33,151 nucleotides of DNA. Source: Luteolibacter sp. Its GTDB lineage: Bacteria > Verrucomicrobiota > Verrucomicrobiia > Verrucomicrobiales > Akkermansiaceae. The stretch is from contig JAUYNL010000038.1 in NCBI GenBank assembly GCA_030696085.1, positions 1-33,151 on the forward strand. Direction: 5' to 3'. Shown here piece by piece: positions 1 through 7,961 of the stretch. A model generated the notes under the pieces. It did no database searches, was not told where the DNA came from, and saw nothing but the letters and a program-made list of their open reading frames with translations. Position 1 is the first letter of the stretch. Each line of letters opens with the position of its first letter. A program made the translations under genes and the position numbers.

Positions 1-117
1 GTGGCGCTGCTGCGGGCCCAGGAGGGCTTCCGGCGGGTCAGGGGACACAAGGAGCTGGGGCAACTGGCCACCGCGCTGGGACGGGCCGGTTCCGCCGCCT
101 CGTCGCTCCGCTCCTAG
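1..117 (+). CDS. C-terminal end of an unidentified protein, possibly a transposase (cut by window edge)
   Basis: An open frame runs from the first base to a TAG at 115-117, giving 38 residues with no start inside the window. The peptide has a basic, helical character around FRRVRGHKEL and an Ala/Ser-rich end. Tails of this kind (aromatic-R-x-x-G-x-x-x-L) occur on several insertion-sequence transposases, so a transposase tail is my best guess; this is recall, not an alignment. The nearby IS remnants at 2.6-3.6 kb fit a transposon-rich stretch. The family cannot be assigned from so short a piece, and it could be another basic protein. Confidence 0.4.
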   Translation: MALLRAQEGFRRVRGHKELGQLATALGRAGSAASSLRS

Positions 118-472
118 TCGGCTCCACCGTCCCGTCCCAGCGCGGGAGAACCTTCGGAGCTTGCAAGTGAGATCGGATTCTCCTATCGAATGTCCATCAG
201 CCAGACCGCTGAGATTCTAACGATTTAACGGAAAGAAAAATTTCCCCATTTCCACCTGAATAGACCAAAATAGTTTCTGATCCAAATTAGGACACTACCC
301 CGTGTTCGCCGTGCTTTACATCTTCCCGGATTTGTACAGCATCACACCGTAAATCATCCCCCCACCTTTTCCTCCCCCACAAGCCGTCAGCGGGCATTAC
401 GGGATCGCGTGATACCGCCTTTTCAAGCGAATGTCATAGTCCCATGTCCGCTACGATTCCCCCCAAAAAAGA
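118..472. other. Intergenic stretch without a recognisable gene
   Basis: This 355-base stretch follows the truncated frame at the window start and precedes the acyltransferase gene. It is clearly more AT-rich than its surroundings, especially at 220-300. I see no convincing coding frame, RNA gene or terminal inverted repeat. It may hold the outer end of the upstream element and the promoter of the acyltransferase gene, but no clear -35/-10 pair stands out. Confidence 0.5.
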
Positions 473-1687
473 ATGAATGTCGATTTTTCCGGAGCCCTGA
501 GCCTGAAAAGGTTTCCCTTCCTCGATGCAGCCAGAGGTGTCGCCTGCATCGGAGTGGTGGCCTGCCATTGCAAGTTCGCCCACTACCTCCATTGGTATTG
601 GGGCGTGATGGATTTTTTCTTCGTCATGTCCGGCTTTCTGATTACCCGGAGCCTGATTGCCAACTGCGACGAGGGCCGCGGGACCCTGGCCTTCTTCCTT
701 TACCGGGCGCTCCGGTTGCTGCCCGCCTACCTGACGGTGATGGTTTTATACGAGCTGGTGATCTATTTCATCGGGACGAAGCCGCAGTGGGAATCCCTGC
801 CATACGTGTTCTTCTACCAGCACTTGGATGTGGTTTTCGGCGGCAAGGAGATTTTTCCGCGGGTTCACGAGATGATTCCCTACTGGTCGCTGGTTGTGGA
901 GGAGCACTATTACATGCTGTGGGGCATCCTGTTCTGCACCTTTGCCCATGCGAAACTCAGAATCACCCCGGCGACGATCTGCGGCGTGCTCCTGCTGCTG
1001 GTGCTCGCCATTGTTCTTCGGAAAGCGGGAGTGGATTGGTGGACGCTGCCGGGCAGATATGACGGATTCCTGCTGGGTAGCATCGCCGGCATGATCATCT
1101 TCACGCCGCACAAAGTCCACCTGTCCGAAAAAACGGCGCGCTGGCTGATGGTGATCGGATGGTTCGTCTGTGGCGCGGCGTTCGTCCGCCTGGTTTGGAG
1201 CAGTTTGCTTTCATACCGCGATGTGGCGCTCTTCAACGAAGGACGTTGGATCGATGTGTCATGCTTCAGCATCTTTTCCGTGCTGCTGGTGCTCGGCATG
1301 GTCAAACTCGACATCCGGCGGGTGCACTTCGGCAAGATTCAGGATGCCTGTGCGTTCATCGGCCTGATCAGCTACGAGATCTATCTGGTGCATTTCCCGA
1401 TCGTATCGATCCTGAAGAGCCATTTCGACTTCGAGCTCAACGGCGGAGGAATCGTGCTTTTTGTGGTGACCCTGGCGCTATCGACCGCCATCGCCCAACT
1501 GATGCACAAGGCGCTCACGGCGAGCGCCCTGAAGCAAAGGGAGGGGGTTCTGGCTTACATTGAGGCGAGGCTTCCGTGCAAGCCGTCCGCGCGCCGGGAT
1601 GCGCCCGTTGGTGTTCCACTCAACGCGGCTGCGGTTTCCCTGGCCTGCGACGAGCCTGCCGACGGGCATCCTGAACGGAACGATTGA
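473..1687 (+). CDS. Acyltransferase 3 family membrane protein (OafA/YrhL-like)
   Basis: A 404-residue integral membrane protein of the acyltransferase 3 family, whose members move acetyl or other acyl groups onto sugars of surface polysaccharides, lipids or antibiotics. Family marks are an N-terminal LDAARGVACIGVV helix followed by a His-containing ACHCKFAH segment, then FFFVMSGFLI near residue 50 and YWSLVVEEHYY near residue 140, which matches the usual WSL-x-x-E-E-x-Y motif. Many hydrophobic helices follow, ending near residue 360. The last 40 residues are hydrophilic and poorly conserved. The ATG at 473 is chosen because it starts just before the conserved first helix and follows a purine-rich AAAAAAGAATGA stretch. 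The acceptor substrate is not visible from the neighbourhood; the next gene is a secreted esterase, but no polysaccharide cluster is seen. Confidence 0.88.
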   Translation: MNVDFSGALSLKRFPFLDAARGVACIGVVACHCKFAHYLHWYWGVMDFFFVMSGFLITRSLIANCDEGRGTLAFFLYRALRLLPAYLTVMVLYELVIYFIGTKPQWESLPYVFFYQHLDVVFGGKEIFPRVHEMIPYWSLVVEEHYYMLWGILFCTFAHAKLRITPATICGVLLLLVLAIVLRKAGVDWWTLPGRYDGFLLGSIAGMIIFTPHKVHLSEKTARWLMVIGWFVCGAAFVRLVWSSLLSYRDVALFNEGRWIDVSCFSIFSVLLVLGMVKLDIRRVHFGKIQDACAFIGLISYEIYLVHFPIVSILKSHFDFELNGGGIVLFVVTLALSTAIAQLMHKALTASALKQREGVLAYIEARLPCKPSARRDAPVGVPLNAAAVSLACDEPADGHPERND

Positions 1688-1715
1688 GTGCAAAACCAAT
1701 TTCCAAAATCCTATC

Positions 1716-2471
1716 ATGATCATGCGAGCCCTCCTCATTGCCTCACTCATCGGAACCTGCTCCATGCAGGCCGCTTCCCCCGAGGCCCGCGAGTGGAAGG
1801 CACCCGATGGCACGCTCATCAAATTCCGCTGGAGCATCCCCGAAAAAACCGAACCGGGGAAAACCTATCCGCTCGTGCTGTTTCTCCACGGTTCCGGCGA
1901 ACGCGGCTCCGACAACAAGTCCCATATCAGACACAGTGTGATGCGCATCATCCAGGGCGGGGAAAAACTCAACGAACCTTGTTTCCTCATCGCCCCGCAA
2001 TGCCCGGAGGATGAGTGGTGGGCTCCTTTCGACTCGAAATTCACGTTCCTTAGCGACGCCTCCAAGCCTAACAAACTGTTGGATGCGATCATCGTCCTGA
2101 CGGATGAGATCATGGCCGACAATGCGATCGACCGGAAGCGATTTTATGTGACGGGACTCTCGATGGGTGGTTTCGCAACCTGGGATCTGCTAGGCCGGAT
2201 ACCGGAAAAAATCGCGGCTGCAGTGCCGATTTGCGGCGGCGGTGACCCCTCCCTTGCGGTCAAATTCAAGGATGTTCCGATTTTCGCGTTCCACGGGGAT
2301 ATGGATTCCGAAGTGCCCGTGGCCGCCACCCGGGAAATGATCGCCGCCTTGGAACGCGCGGGCGGCAAACCGAAAGTCACTTATTATCCCGGCCTGGGTC
2401 ATGTATGCTGGCACGATGTTTATAAGGATCCGGAAACGCTGCGTTGGATGTTCGCGCAGCGGAGGAAATGA
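1716..2471 (+). CDS. Secreted alpha/beta-hydrolase (PHB-depolymerase/dienelactone-hydrolase-like esterase)
   Basis: A 251-residue protein with an N-terminal signal peptide (MIMRALLIASLIGTC, cleavage likely after SMQA), so exported. The alpha/beta-hydrolase core is clear: LVLFLHGSGERG near residue 55 (oxyanion region), nucleophile elbow GLSMGG with Ser149, acid region FHGDMDSEVP with Asp197, and catalytic His229 in GLGHVCW. This layout matches the LpqC/Poly-like group of secreted esterases and predicted polysaccharide-linked feruloyl or acetyl esterases. The frame is open further upstream, but that part overlaps the acyltransferase gene and is not conserved-looking; the ATG at 1716 (or 1722) places the signal peptide at the N-terminus. 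It starts 28 bases after the acyltransferase stop, so the two may be cotranscribed. The exact substrate is unknown. Confidence 0.85.
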   Translation: MIMRALLIASLIGTCSMQAASPEAREWKAPDGTLIKFRWSIPEKTEPGKTYPLVLFLHGSGERGSDNKSHIRHSVMRIIQGGEKLNEPCFLIAPQCPEDEWWAPFDSKFTFLSDASKPNKLLDAIIVLTDEIMADNAIDRKRFYVTGLSMGGFATWDLLGRIPEKIAAAVPICGGGDPSLAVKFKDVPIFAFHGDMDSEVPVAATREMIAALERAGGKPKVTYYPGLGHVCWHDVYKDPETLRWMFAQRRK

Positions 2472-2472
2472 T

Positions 2473-2491
2473 CGCCTGCTGTCGGCAGGCG
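2473..2491 (+). terminator. Hairpin directly after the esterase gene, possible terminator
   Basis: A perfect 7-bp inverted repeat, CGCCTGC/GCAGGCG, with a 5-base loop begins two bases after the esterase stop codon. It is followed by TCATGTTTC, which is only weakly T-rich. The position fits a transcription terminator; without a proper T-run it could instead stabilise the mRNA end. Confidence 0.4.
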
Positions 2492-2574
2492 TCATGTTTC
2501 ACCGGGAGCCATGGGAGCGCACATCTCCCCCAGCGTGCGTCCGGCGGCGAGCGCGGCGAAGTCATCGTAGCGGG

Positions 2575-2931
2575 ATTTTCCGCAAGGCTCCGGGTGCTCC
2601 ACCGGCTCATCCCTTTGGGTGGTTTGCCGCATACCGTGGTCCCCACCTTCTGCTTGGTTCGCGCCGAATGAATTGGTGGCTTTCCGGAGCGAGGCGCATC
2701 TTCAACACAAGCCAGTCCGACCTGCTCAAAGCGGGTGCGGATTTGCTAATTGCGTTGCGATGCAGGTCGAGTTTCACCGCAATTTCGACATTGCTCATGC
2801 CTTGGGGCCGCGAGCAGCGAGGCACGGCGTCGTCTTACGACACGGACTTCCAGGGTGCTGCGTCGCGGCAATGATTCAAGGTGGAGAACTTCATCTGGTT
2901 GCAGAAAAAGTGGTTGAGCGATCCGGGCCAT
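2575..2931 (-). pseudogene. IS630-family transposase remnant (N-terminal part, several frameshifts)
   Basis: Reading the minus strand from 2931, three reading frames in turn give pieces of one IS630-type transposase N-terminus. The first frame has QPLFLQPDEVLHLESLPRRS and ends in RRRRASLLAA. The second has GMSNVEIAVKLDLHRNAISK, the winged-helix DNA-binding part. The third has IRTRFEQVGLACVEDAPRSG followed by KPPIHSA. A further block reads KPPKGMSRWSTRSLAE near 2575-2646. The order and spacing match the helix-turn-helix half of IS630/Tc1-like transposases, but at least two frameshifts separate the blocks and the catalytic DDE half is absent. It is a dead fragment lying between the esterase gene and an ISL3-type remnant. 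The assignment is from motif memory. Confidence 0.72.
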
Positions 2932-2989
2932 GACTAAATCATAGCACAGCATGTTCCGAATGCGCGGTTATTTAAGAAACTGTGCTTCG

Positions 2990-3550
2990 TCAGCAGGATT
3001 TGTGTGAACAAGGAGGCTTAGGAAGCTTTCCAAGCGAATGATAGAGAACGAGTTTGAGTATTTCGGAAGAGCGATGCCCATAACCATGCGCAAGCGAAAC
3101 ACGGGCTTTATTGTTCAATCCCTCGACCACGCCACTGTTATATTTTCGTTTCGCACGGAAGTAGTTGAGCAGAAGTTCCTCATGAGCGCGCAGCATTTTG
3201 GCGACCTTCTTCATTGGCTCGAGGCGCGAGCGCATAGCGCGGGTGGTCCATGCCTTCAGATATGCCGCGGCCCAGGTCGGGCTTCGGTAGAGCCAGAAGC
3301 GCCGGAAGCTTTCCTTGAGCTCCCAGGCACGCGATGTGGCTCCGAGCGAAGCGAGAACCGCGTTGAGCTTGGCCCTGGCCTTGCCGCGAACCTTGGTGGA
3401 GCGTTTCAACAACAAAAATCGACCGCCCTTGGCGCGGGCCCGCTGCTCCTTGGAGCGCAGCCGACCTTGCTAGCCACGGCGCACTTGATCAACCGCCTCA
3501 TTGAGGTGCTTGGCGATGTGGAATGGATCGTGCGCGGCAAGGATTATTTT
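2990..3550 (-). pseudogene. ISL3-family transposase remnant (C-terminal part with internal stop)
   Basis: On the minus strand, HDPFHIAKHLNEAVDQVRR (about 3475-3530) is followed by an in-frame TAG at 3470-3472. In the same frame it continues with a basic stretch, then FRRFWLYRSPTWAAAYLKAW, AKRKYNSGVVEGLNNKARV, and ends HSLGKLPKPPCSHKSC at the TGA at 2990. These are hallmarks of the ISL3 (IS204/IS1001/IS1096/IS1165) DDE transposase C-terminal half, including the conserved G-V-x-E-G-x-N-N-K. About half of the usual 400-residue protein is missing, and the internal stop breaks the rest, so it cannot make an active transposase. Its truncated 5' edge is joined in frame to the 3' end of the broken lnt gene. 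Confidence 0.8.
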
Positions 3551-4420
3551 CCGACATACTAGACGCCCCCCCCGGCGGCGTGGAAGGAGTAGGACCATCC
3601 AGCAAGTGGCCACCACGCCGAGCACGCACCATGGCGTGAGCCAGCCGAAGCGGGTGTAGAACGTGAGCTTCGTCTCTGGACGAATCGTGCCAACGAGCGG
3701 GCCTTGTTTCAGTGCGTCCAGCCGCTGGTGAACGTGGCCGTGCGGATCGATGACTTGCGAGATACCTGATGACGCGCATACAAACATCCACCGGCCGTTT
3801 TCCGCAGCGCGAATGCGGAAAAGATCCGCGTGCTGGTCGTGCTGGCGGGCGGTCCACGGTTCCGAGTCCATAATGGGAACGATGAACATTTCCGCGCCAG
3901 AGGCGGTCATCCGGCGAACGACTCCTTCGTAGTCGCAATCGAAACAAACCGGCGTGCCGATTTTTCCGTGGCGTGTCCCGACTGGCAGCGCGGCGTTGCC
4001 GGGCGAGCCATCATCGAAGAAATGCACGGTATGCACCTTGGTGTGCTCGCCGCGGACTCCGCCGGGATCGAGGGTGAGGGCGATGTTACGCCAGGCGTCG
4101 CCATCTCCGGGGCGGGACTGAGTGCCGAGGGTGAGGGTGATGTCGCGCTCGCGACAGAGGTTTTGCACGAGTTCCCAATCGCGCCGGTTAGAGCGGAGGT
4201 CGTAGGGCACGGCATATTCCGGCCAGACGACATGCCGGACACCGTCGGGCAGTTGTTTGGTTTCGGATAGAAAGACATCGAGCGACACGTTTTCAAATTG
4301 CAGTCCGCCGACTTTCGCCGCGGACGAATCCCCGGCCGCAGGCTGCGAGACCGGCCGGAACGCGACGATGCACAGGACCAGCCCTAGCAGCATGGCCAGC
4401 GCGGGTTTCCACATCCGCAT
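3470..4420 (-). CDS. lnt: C-terminal part of apolipoprotein N-acyltransferase (Lnt-like nitrilase domain), truncated and fused to an ISL3 tail
   Basis: A 316-residue frame on the minus strand. Residues 7-22 form one membrane helix, residues 35-255 a carbon-nitrogen hydrolase domain, and about 259-280 a final helix, the arrangement of the C-terminal part of Lnt. Lnt adds the third acyl chain to lipoproteins. The catalytic triad is readable as Glu68 (WPEYA), Lys128 (HTKVH) and Cys159 (GTPVCFDC), and the conserved RAAENGR and SSGISQVIDPHG also fit. The multi-helix N-terminal half needed by true Lnt (about 500 residues) is missing: only its first 33 residues survive just upstream, out of frame. 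The last 25 or so residues derive from an ISL3 transposase fragment. I consider it a decaying lnt gene, although the hydrolase core is intact and could still be made as a short membrane-anchored protein. The longer open frame running upstream to 4945 only overlaps rsmD antisense. Confidence 0.75.
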   Translation of the reverse strand: MRMWKPALAMLLGLVLCIVAFRPVSQPAAGDSSAAKVGGLQFENVSLDVFLSETKQLPDGVRHVVWPEYAVPYDLRSNRRDWELVQNLCRERDITLTLGTQSRPGDGDAWRNIALTLDPGGVRGEHTKVHTVHFFDDGSPGNAALPVGTRHGKIGTPVCFDCDYEGVVRRMTASGAEMFIVPIMDSEPWTARQHDQHADLFRIRAAENGRWMFVCASSGISQVIDPHGHVHQRLDALKQGPLVGTIRPETKLTFYTRFGWLTPWCVLGVVATCWMVLLLPRRRGGRLVCRKIILAAHDPFHIAKHLNEAVDQVRRG

Positions 4421-4521
4421 CACAGCCAGCCCCAGCCCAGCGGCGGATAAGCGAGCGAGTAAAGCATGCCTGAAACAAGCGCGACACCGCAGCGCGCGGG
4501 AAAGGACTGCGTGACCTGCAT
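4420..4521 (-). pseudogene. lnt: N-terminal remnant of apolipoprotein N-acyltransferase
   Basis: An ATG at 4521 opens a 33-codon frame ending in TGA at 4420-4422. Its product includes ALVSGMLYSLAYPPLGWGWL, the typical first membrane helix of Lnt (small-residue helix followed by PP-x-G-x-W). Normally this would continue through several more helices; here it stops and the next recognisable Lnt sequence, the helix before the hydrolase domain, begins at once in another frame. The stop and the downstream ATG overlap as TGATG, so the second frame could be translated by coupling. An internal deletion with a frame change is the simplest explanation. The upstream side faces rsmD across about 100 bases, suggesting a divergent promoter region. 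Confidence 0.65.
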
Positions 4522-4622
4522 ATGACCTGGATGGTAGGCATTGAATCAAACGCATGCAAGCCACCCGGTAGATATCCATTTTCGTGATTTTCATTCCGGC
4601 ATCCGCAGCTATGGCTTGGCGC

Positions 4623-5174
4623 ATGAGAATCATTGCCGGAAAAGCCGGACGCATCGCCATCAAGGTCCCCGCAGCCGTCGCCCGGCCGACGACGGATTTC
4701 GTGCGCCAGGCGATCTTTTCGATTCTCGGCGAACGCGTGGAAAACGCGCGCGTGCTGGATCTGTTCGCCGGCTCGGGAGCGATCGGACTGGAGGCGCTGA
4801 GCCGTGGCGCGGCGTCCTGCGTGTTTGTCGATGAACACCGACAGGCCTGCGCGGTGATCGCGGAGAATCTCAGCAAGGCCCGCCTCGATGGCGGCCTCGC
4901 GGTGAAAGCCGAGGCCATTTCCTTCCTCAAACGCGACGCCGCCACCTACGACCTCATTTTCGCCGATCCGCCATATTGGAAACACTACGGCGACAAGGAT
5001 CACGTCGGAGATCTGTTGAAAAGCGGCCTGCTCGCCCCGCTGCTGGCACCGGACGGCTGGCTGGTCGCGGAGGTTTCCGCAAACCAAGCCTCGCCCCCGG
5101 CGGAGGATTTCACCCTCAGCGACCGCCGCGAATACGGTGGCAGCGCCATCCTCTTCTACGTCCCGCGCGCTTGA
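4623..5174 (+). CDS. rsmD: 16S rRNA (guanine966-N2)-methyltransferase RsmD
   Basis: A 183-residue methyltransferase that methylates G966 of 16S rRNA in the small ribosomal subunit. It starts MRIIAGKAGR and has the RsmD-type RPTTDFVRQAIFSIL segment near residue 21, the SAM-binding loop LDLFAGSGAIGLEALSRGA at 45-63, and the catalytic DPPY at 115-118. Length matches the family. The frame is open 13 codons further upstream, but MRIIAG is the standard N-terminus, so the ATG at 4623 is taken. It is divergent from the broken lnt gene and followed by a compact hairpin, then leuA 45 bases downstream. Confidence 0.92.
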   Translation: MRIIAGKAGRIAIKVPAAVARPTTDFVRQAIFSILGERVENARVLDLFAGSGAIGLEALSRGAASCVFVDEHRQACAVIAENLSKARLDGGLAVKAEAISFLKRDAATYDLIFADPPYWKHYGDKDHVGDLLKSGLLAPLLAPDGWLVAEVSANQASPPAEDFTLSDRREYGGSAILFYVPRA

Positions 5175-5176
5175 CC

Positions 5177-5192
5177 CGGCGGCTTGCCGCCG
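5177..5192 (+). terminator. Stable GC hairpin between rsmD and leuA
   Basis: CGGCGG-CTTG-CCGCCG forms a 6-bp all-GC stem with a CUUG tetraloop, starting two bases after the rsmD stop. There is no T-run after it, so it may be a weak or factor-assisted terminator, or an mRNA-protecting structure, in front of leuA. Confidence 0.4.
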
Positions 5193-5219
5193 TAGGCTCG
5201 CAACCCGCTCCGTTTTCCC

Positions 5220-6905
5220 ATGAATCCGTCCTCACTCCACAAGTATCGCCCCTTCCCGCCCGTCCGCTTGCCGGACCGCACCTGGCCGGACCGGGTGCTC
5301 GACCACGCGCCCGAGTGGTGCTCGGTCGATCTGCGCGATGGAAACCAGGCGCTGCCCCAGCCGATGTCCGTGGAGGAGAAACTGGAGTTTTTCGATGTGC
5401 TCTGCCGCGTCGGCTTCAAGCAGATCGAAGTCGGCTTCCCCTCGGCCGCGGACACGGAGTTCAACTTCTGCCGCCGCCTCATCGAGGAAAATCGCATCCC
5501 GGATGACGTGACGATCCAGGTGCTGGTGCAGACGCGCGAGCACCTGATCCGCCGCAGTTTCGAAGCGATCGACGGAGCGAAACGCGCCATCGTCCATATC
5601 TACAACTCCACCTCGCCGCTGCAGCGCCGCGTCACCTTCGGCGATGCCTCGCGCGAATCGATCCGCGAGTTCGCCCTGGAGGGCGCGCGGCTGGTGAAAC
5701 AACTCGTCCCCACCGTGCCGCGCACCGAGATCGTGCTGCAATACTCGCCCGAATCCTTCTCGGACACCGAGCTGGAATTCGCGCTCGAATGCTGCAATGG
5801 CGTGATTGATATCTGGCAGCCCACGCCGGAGAACAAGATGATCATCAACCTGCCGGACACCGTGCAGTGGACCACGCCCAACATCCACGCCGACATGATC
5901 GAGTGGATGTGCCGCCACTTGAAAAACCGCGGGGCCCTCCTCGTTTCCCTGCACACCCACAACGACCGCGGCACCGGCGTGGCCGCCACCGAGCTCGGCC
6001 TCATGGCCGGCGCCGACCGCGTGGAAGGCACGCTTTTCGGCAATGGCGAACGCACCGGAAATCTCGACATCGTCACCGTCGCGCTCAACCTCAACAGCCA
6101 CGGCGTGGCCACCGGCCTGGACTTCTCCGACCTGCCCGCCATCCGCGCCGTCTATGAACGCGTCACCCGCCTCAACGTGCCGGAGCGCCAGCCCTACGCC
6201 GGGGAGCTCGTCTTCACCGCGTTTTCCGGCTCCCACCAGGATGCCATCAAAAAAGGCCTCGACCGCCGCGAAAAGGAACTCAAGGCCCACCCCGAAACCG
6301 TCTGGGGCGTGCCCTACCTCACCATCGATCCGCAGGATGTCGGGCGCAGCTACGAGGCCATCATCCGCATCAACTCGCAGTCTGGAAAAGGCGGCGTCGC
6401 CTACGTGCTGGACCGCGAGCATGGCTTCGACCTGCCGAAAACCATGCACCCGCAGGTCGGAAAGCGCATCTACGATCTGGCCGATGAACACGGTCGCGAA
6501 CTCACCGCCGATGAGATCCGCGACGCGTTTTTCCACGAGTTCGTCAATCTCGCCAGCCCGCTGGATGTGATCGATTACGAACTCATCCACCAGGTGGGCG
6601 AGCGCGGCCGGGTCAAGTGCCAGGCGAGCATCCTCAACCATGGCGAGGAGCAGCACATCGAGGGCTTTGGAAACGGGCCGATCAACGCCTTCGTCCACGC
6701 GCTGGAAGGCATCGGCCTGAAAGATTTCAAAGTCACCGATTACCGCTCGCACGCCGTGCGCGGCGGATCGGATGCGAGCGCGGCGGCCTACGTGCAAATC
6801 CAGCACGACGACGGTCGCCTGCTGTGGGGTGCCGGCGTCGATCCCTCCATCGAAATGGCCGGCCTCAAGGCGCTGGTCACCGCGTGGAATCTGCTGCGAC
6901 CGTGA
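5220..6905 (+). CDS. leuA: 2-isopropylmalate synthase (long LeuA form)
   Basis: A 561-residue enzyme of leucine synthesis that condenses acetyl-CoA with 2-oxoisovalerate. The N-terminus NPSSLHKYRPFPPVRLPDRTW is typical of the long, yeast/actinobacterial-type LeuA. The HMGL-like TIM barrel shows SVDLRDGNQALPQPM near residue 35 (metal-binding Asp), the metal-ligand HTHNDRGTGVA near residue 242, and FGNGERTGNLDIV near residue 275. The C-terminal LeuA dimer domain, the allosteric leucine site, lies at about 430-560 with HAVRGGSDASAAAYVQI. Full length and intact. No leucine attenuator or T-box was recognised upstream, and leuB/leuCD are not in the window. Confidence 0.96.
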   Translation: MNPSSLHKYRPFPPVRLPDRTWPDRVLDHAPEWCSVDLRDGNQALPQPMSVEEKLEFFDVLCRVGFKQIEVGFPSAADTEFNFCRRLIEENRIPDDVTIQVLVQTREHLIRRSFEAIDGAKRAIVHIYNSTSPLQRRVTFGDASRESIREFALEGARLVKQLVPTVPRTEIVLQYSPESFSDTELEFALECCNGVIDIWQPTPENKMIINLPDTVQWTTPNIHADMIEWMCRHLKNRGALLVSLHTHNDRGTGVAATELGLMAGADRVEGTLFGNGERTGNLDIVTVALNLNSHGVATGLDFSDLPAIRAVYERVTRLNVPERQPYAGELVFTAFSGSHQDAIKKGLDRREKELKAHPETVWGVPYLTIDPQDVGRSYEAIIRINSQSGKGGVAYVLDREHGFDLPKTMHPQVGKRIYDLADEHGRELTADEIRDAFFHEFVNLASPLDVIDYELIHQVGERGRVKCQASILNHGEEQHIEGFGNGPINAFVHALEGIGLKDFKVTDYRSHAVRGGSDASAAAYVQIQHDDGRLLWGAGVDPSIEMAGLKALVTAWNLLRP

Positions 6906-7067
6906 TCACCTTTTTCTCCGTCGGGCGGCATTCTCAAAGGCATGCCGGGCTGTCATGCGGGCGTTGGGACGCAATAGAGCCGCCTTCGTGCCAAAGGACT
7001 CGCGATCCATCATCGTGAGCGGCAAGCTCCAGCAATGGCATGTCGAAAGTTTCGTCTGCCTATCCGA

Positions 7068-7961
7068 TTATTTGCCGGCAGCGGCAGGATCGTCCATCCC
7101 CTGCTCTTCAGCAGGCCCGGGGGGCGGCTGCAGGCGGGCGAGAGCCTCGCCCAGTTGCATCCGCAGCCCGGACTCCGGCGGTCCCAGCAGCGCGATGCGA
7201 ATCGGTTCCGGTGTTTCCATGACTGCGGCCGCCATGGCTTCCCTGGCATTTGCCCGGAGTCCCTCGGACGGGAGGGAATTCAACCAATTGACCGCCGTTT
7301 CATCGCCTGTTTGCACGAGGCTGCGAGAGATATTGCGAAATCCTTCATTCCGGGTTTCGCCCACAGGCATGTTGGCAAGCCAAGCGGCCGCTGCCTGCGG
7401 GTCCATGATCGCCCACCTTTGGAGCATCAGTTCATCTCCCGGCTTGAATCCCGTCCCGGCGATTTTTCCTCCATCCAAGGCGCGGGGAACCGTCGTTCCC
7501 AATCGATTATCCGGAACGAGTTGCGCAATAAGTTCGCGAGCCATCCCGGACATTTCCTCATCCTCGAGAGAATTCGCCCACGCCAGCGCGTCATCGCTTC
7601 CTGACTCGAGCAGGCCCGTGAGATAGGCACTCATCAGTCCTGGCAACTCAGGGCTGTCGGTCGTCAGCTTGAGGATTGCCATCTGTGCAAGATCTGGCCG
7701 ATCCTCCATGGCATCCGTTGCCAGCGCGGCGAGCGCTTCGTTTCTCTTTGCGGGATCTTCCGTTTCCTCCGCCGTCTTCAATCCGGATTCGAATTTCCTG
7801 CGGCTGGAAGGCGAATCCTTCCGGTCACCGCGTTTTGAATTCGTCGAAGTTTGGGTGGAATCGTGTGTTTTTTCCTGCTCTCCAGCCCGCTCACAAGAAG
7901 TGAAGCCGACGGCAAGCACCGCCATCAAAACAAGGCGAATCAATGTCTTTAAAGGTCTCAT
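7068..7961 (-). CDS. Putative lipoprotein with alpha-helical repeats (unknown function)
   Basis: I do not recognise a named family. The 297-residue product, started at the ATG at 7961, has an N-terminal signal (LKTLIRLVLMAVLAVGFTSC) with a candidate lipidated Cys23, then a charged Ser/Thr/Lys-rich linker to about residue 65, then an all-helical region. That region contains degenerate repeats with the pattern D-x-x-x-A-x-x-W-x-x-x-L/M-P/E, for example DDALAWANSLEDEE, DPQAAAAWLANMP and DETAVNWLNSLP. Similar repeats, as I recall, are common in verrucomicrobial cell-envelope proteins, often next to regulators. The C-terminus is Pro/Gly-rich. The lipobox has Phe at -3 instead of Leu, so lipidation is likely but not certain. 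It is isolated, with no operon partner seen. Confidence 0.7.
   Translation of the reverse strand: MRPLKTLIRLVLMAVLAVGFTSCERAGEQEKTHDSTQTSTNSKRGDRKDSPSSRRKFESGLKTAEETEDPAKRNEALAALATDAMEDRPDLAQMAILKLTTDSPELPGLMSAYLTGLLESGSDDALAWANSLEDEEMSGMARELIAQLVPDNRLGTTVPRALDGGKIAGTGFKPGDELMLQRWAIMDPQAAAAWLANMPVGETRNEGFRNISRSLVQTGDETAVNWLNSLPSEGLRANAREAMAAAVMETPEPIRIALLGPPESGLRMQLGEALARLQPPPGPAEEQGMDDPAAAGK

Noticed and set aside
4423-4945. N-terminal extension of the Lnt-like frame up to 4945
   Set aside because: The extension is antisense to rsmD and has no Lnt-like or other conserved sequence; the real gene remnant begins at 4521 in another frame.
5232-6806. 524-codon open frame on the minus strand opposite leuA
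   Set aside because: It lies wholly antisense to an unmistakable leuA; its Val/Asp/Gly-rich product is typical of a shadow frame in high-GC coding DNA.
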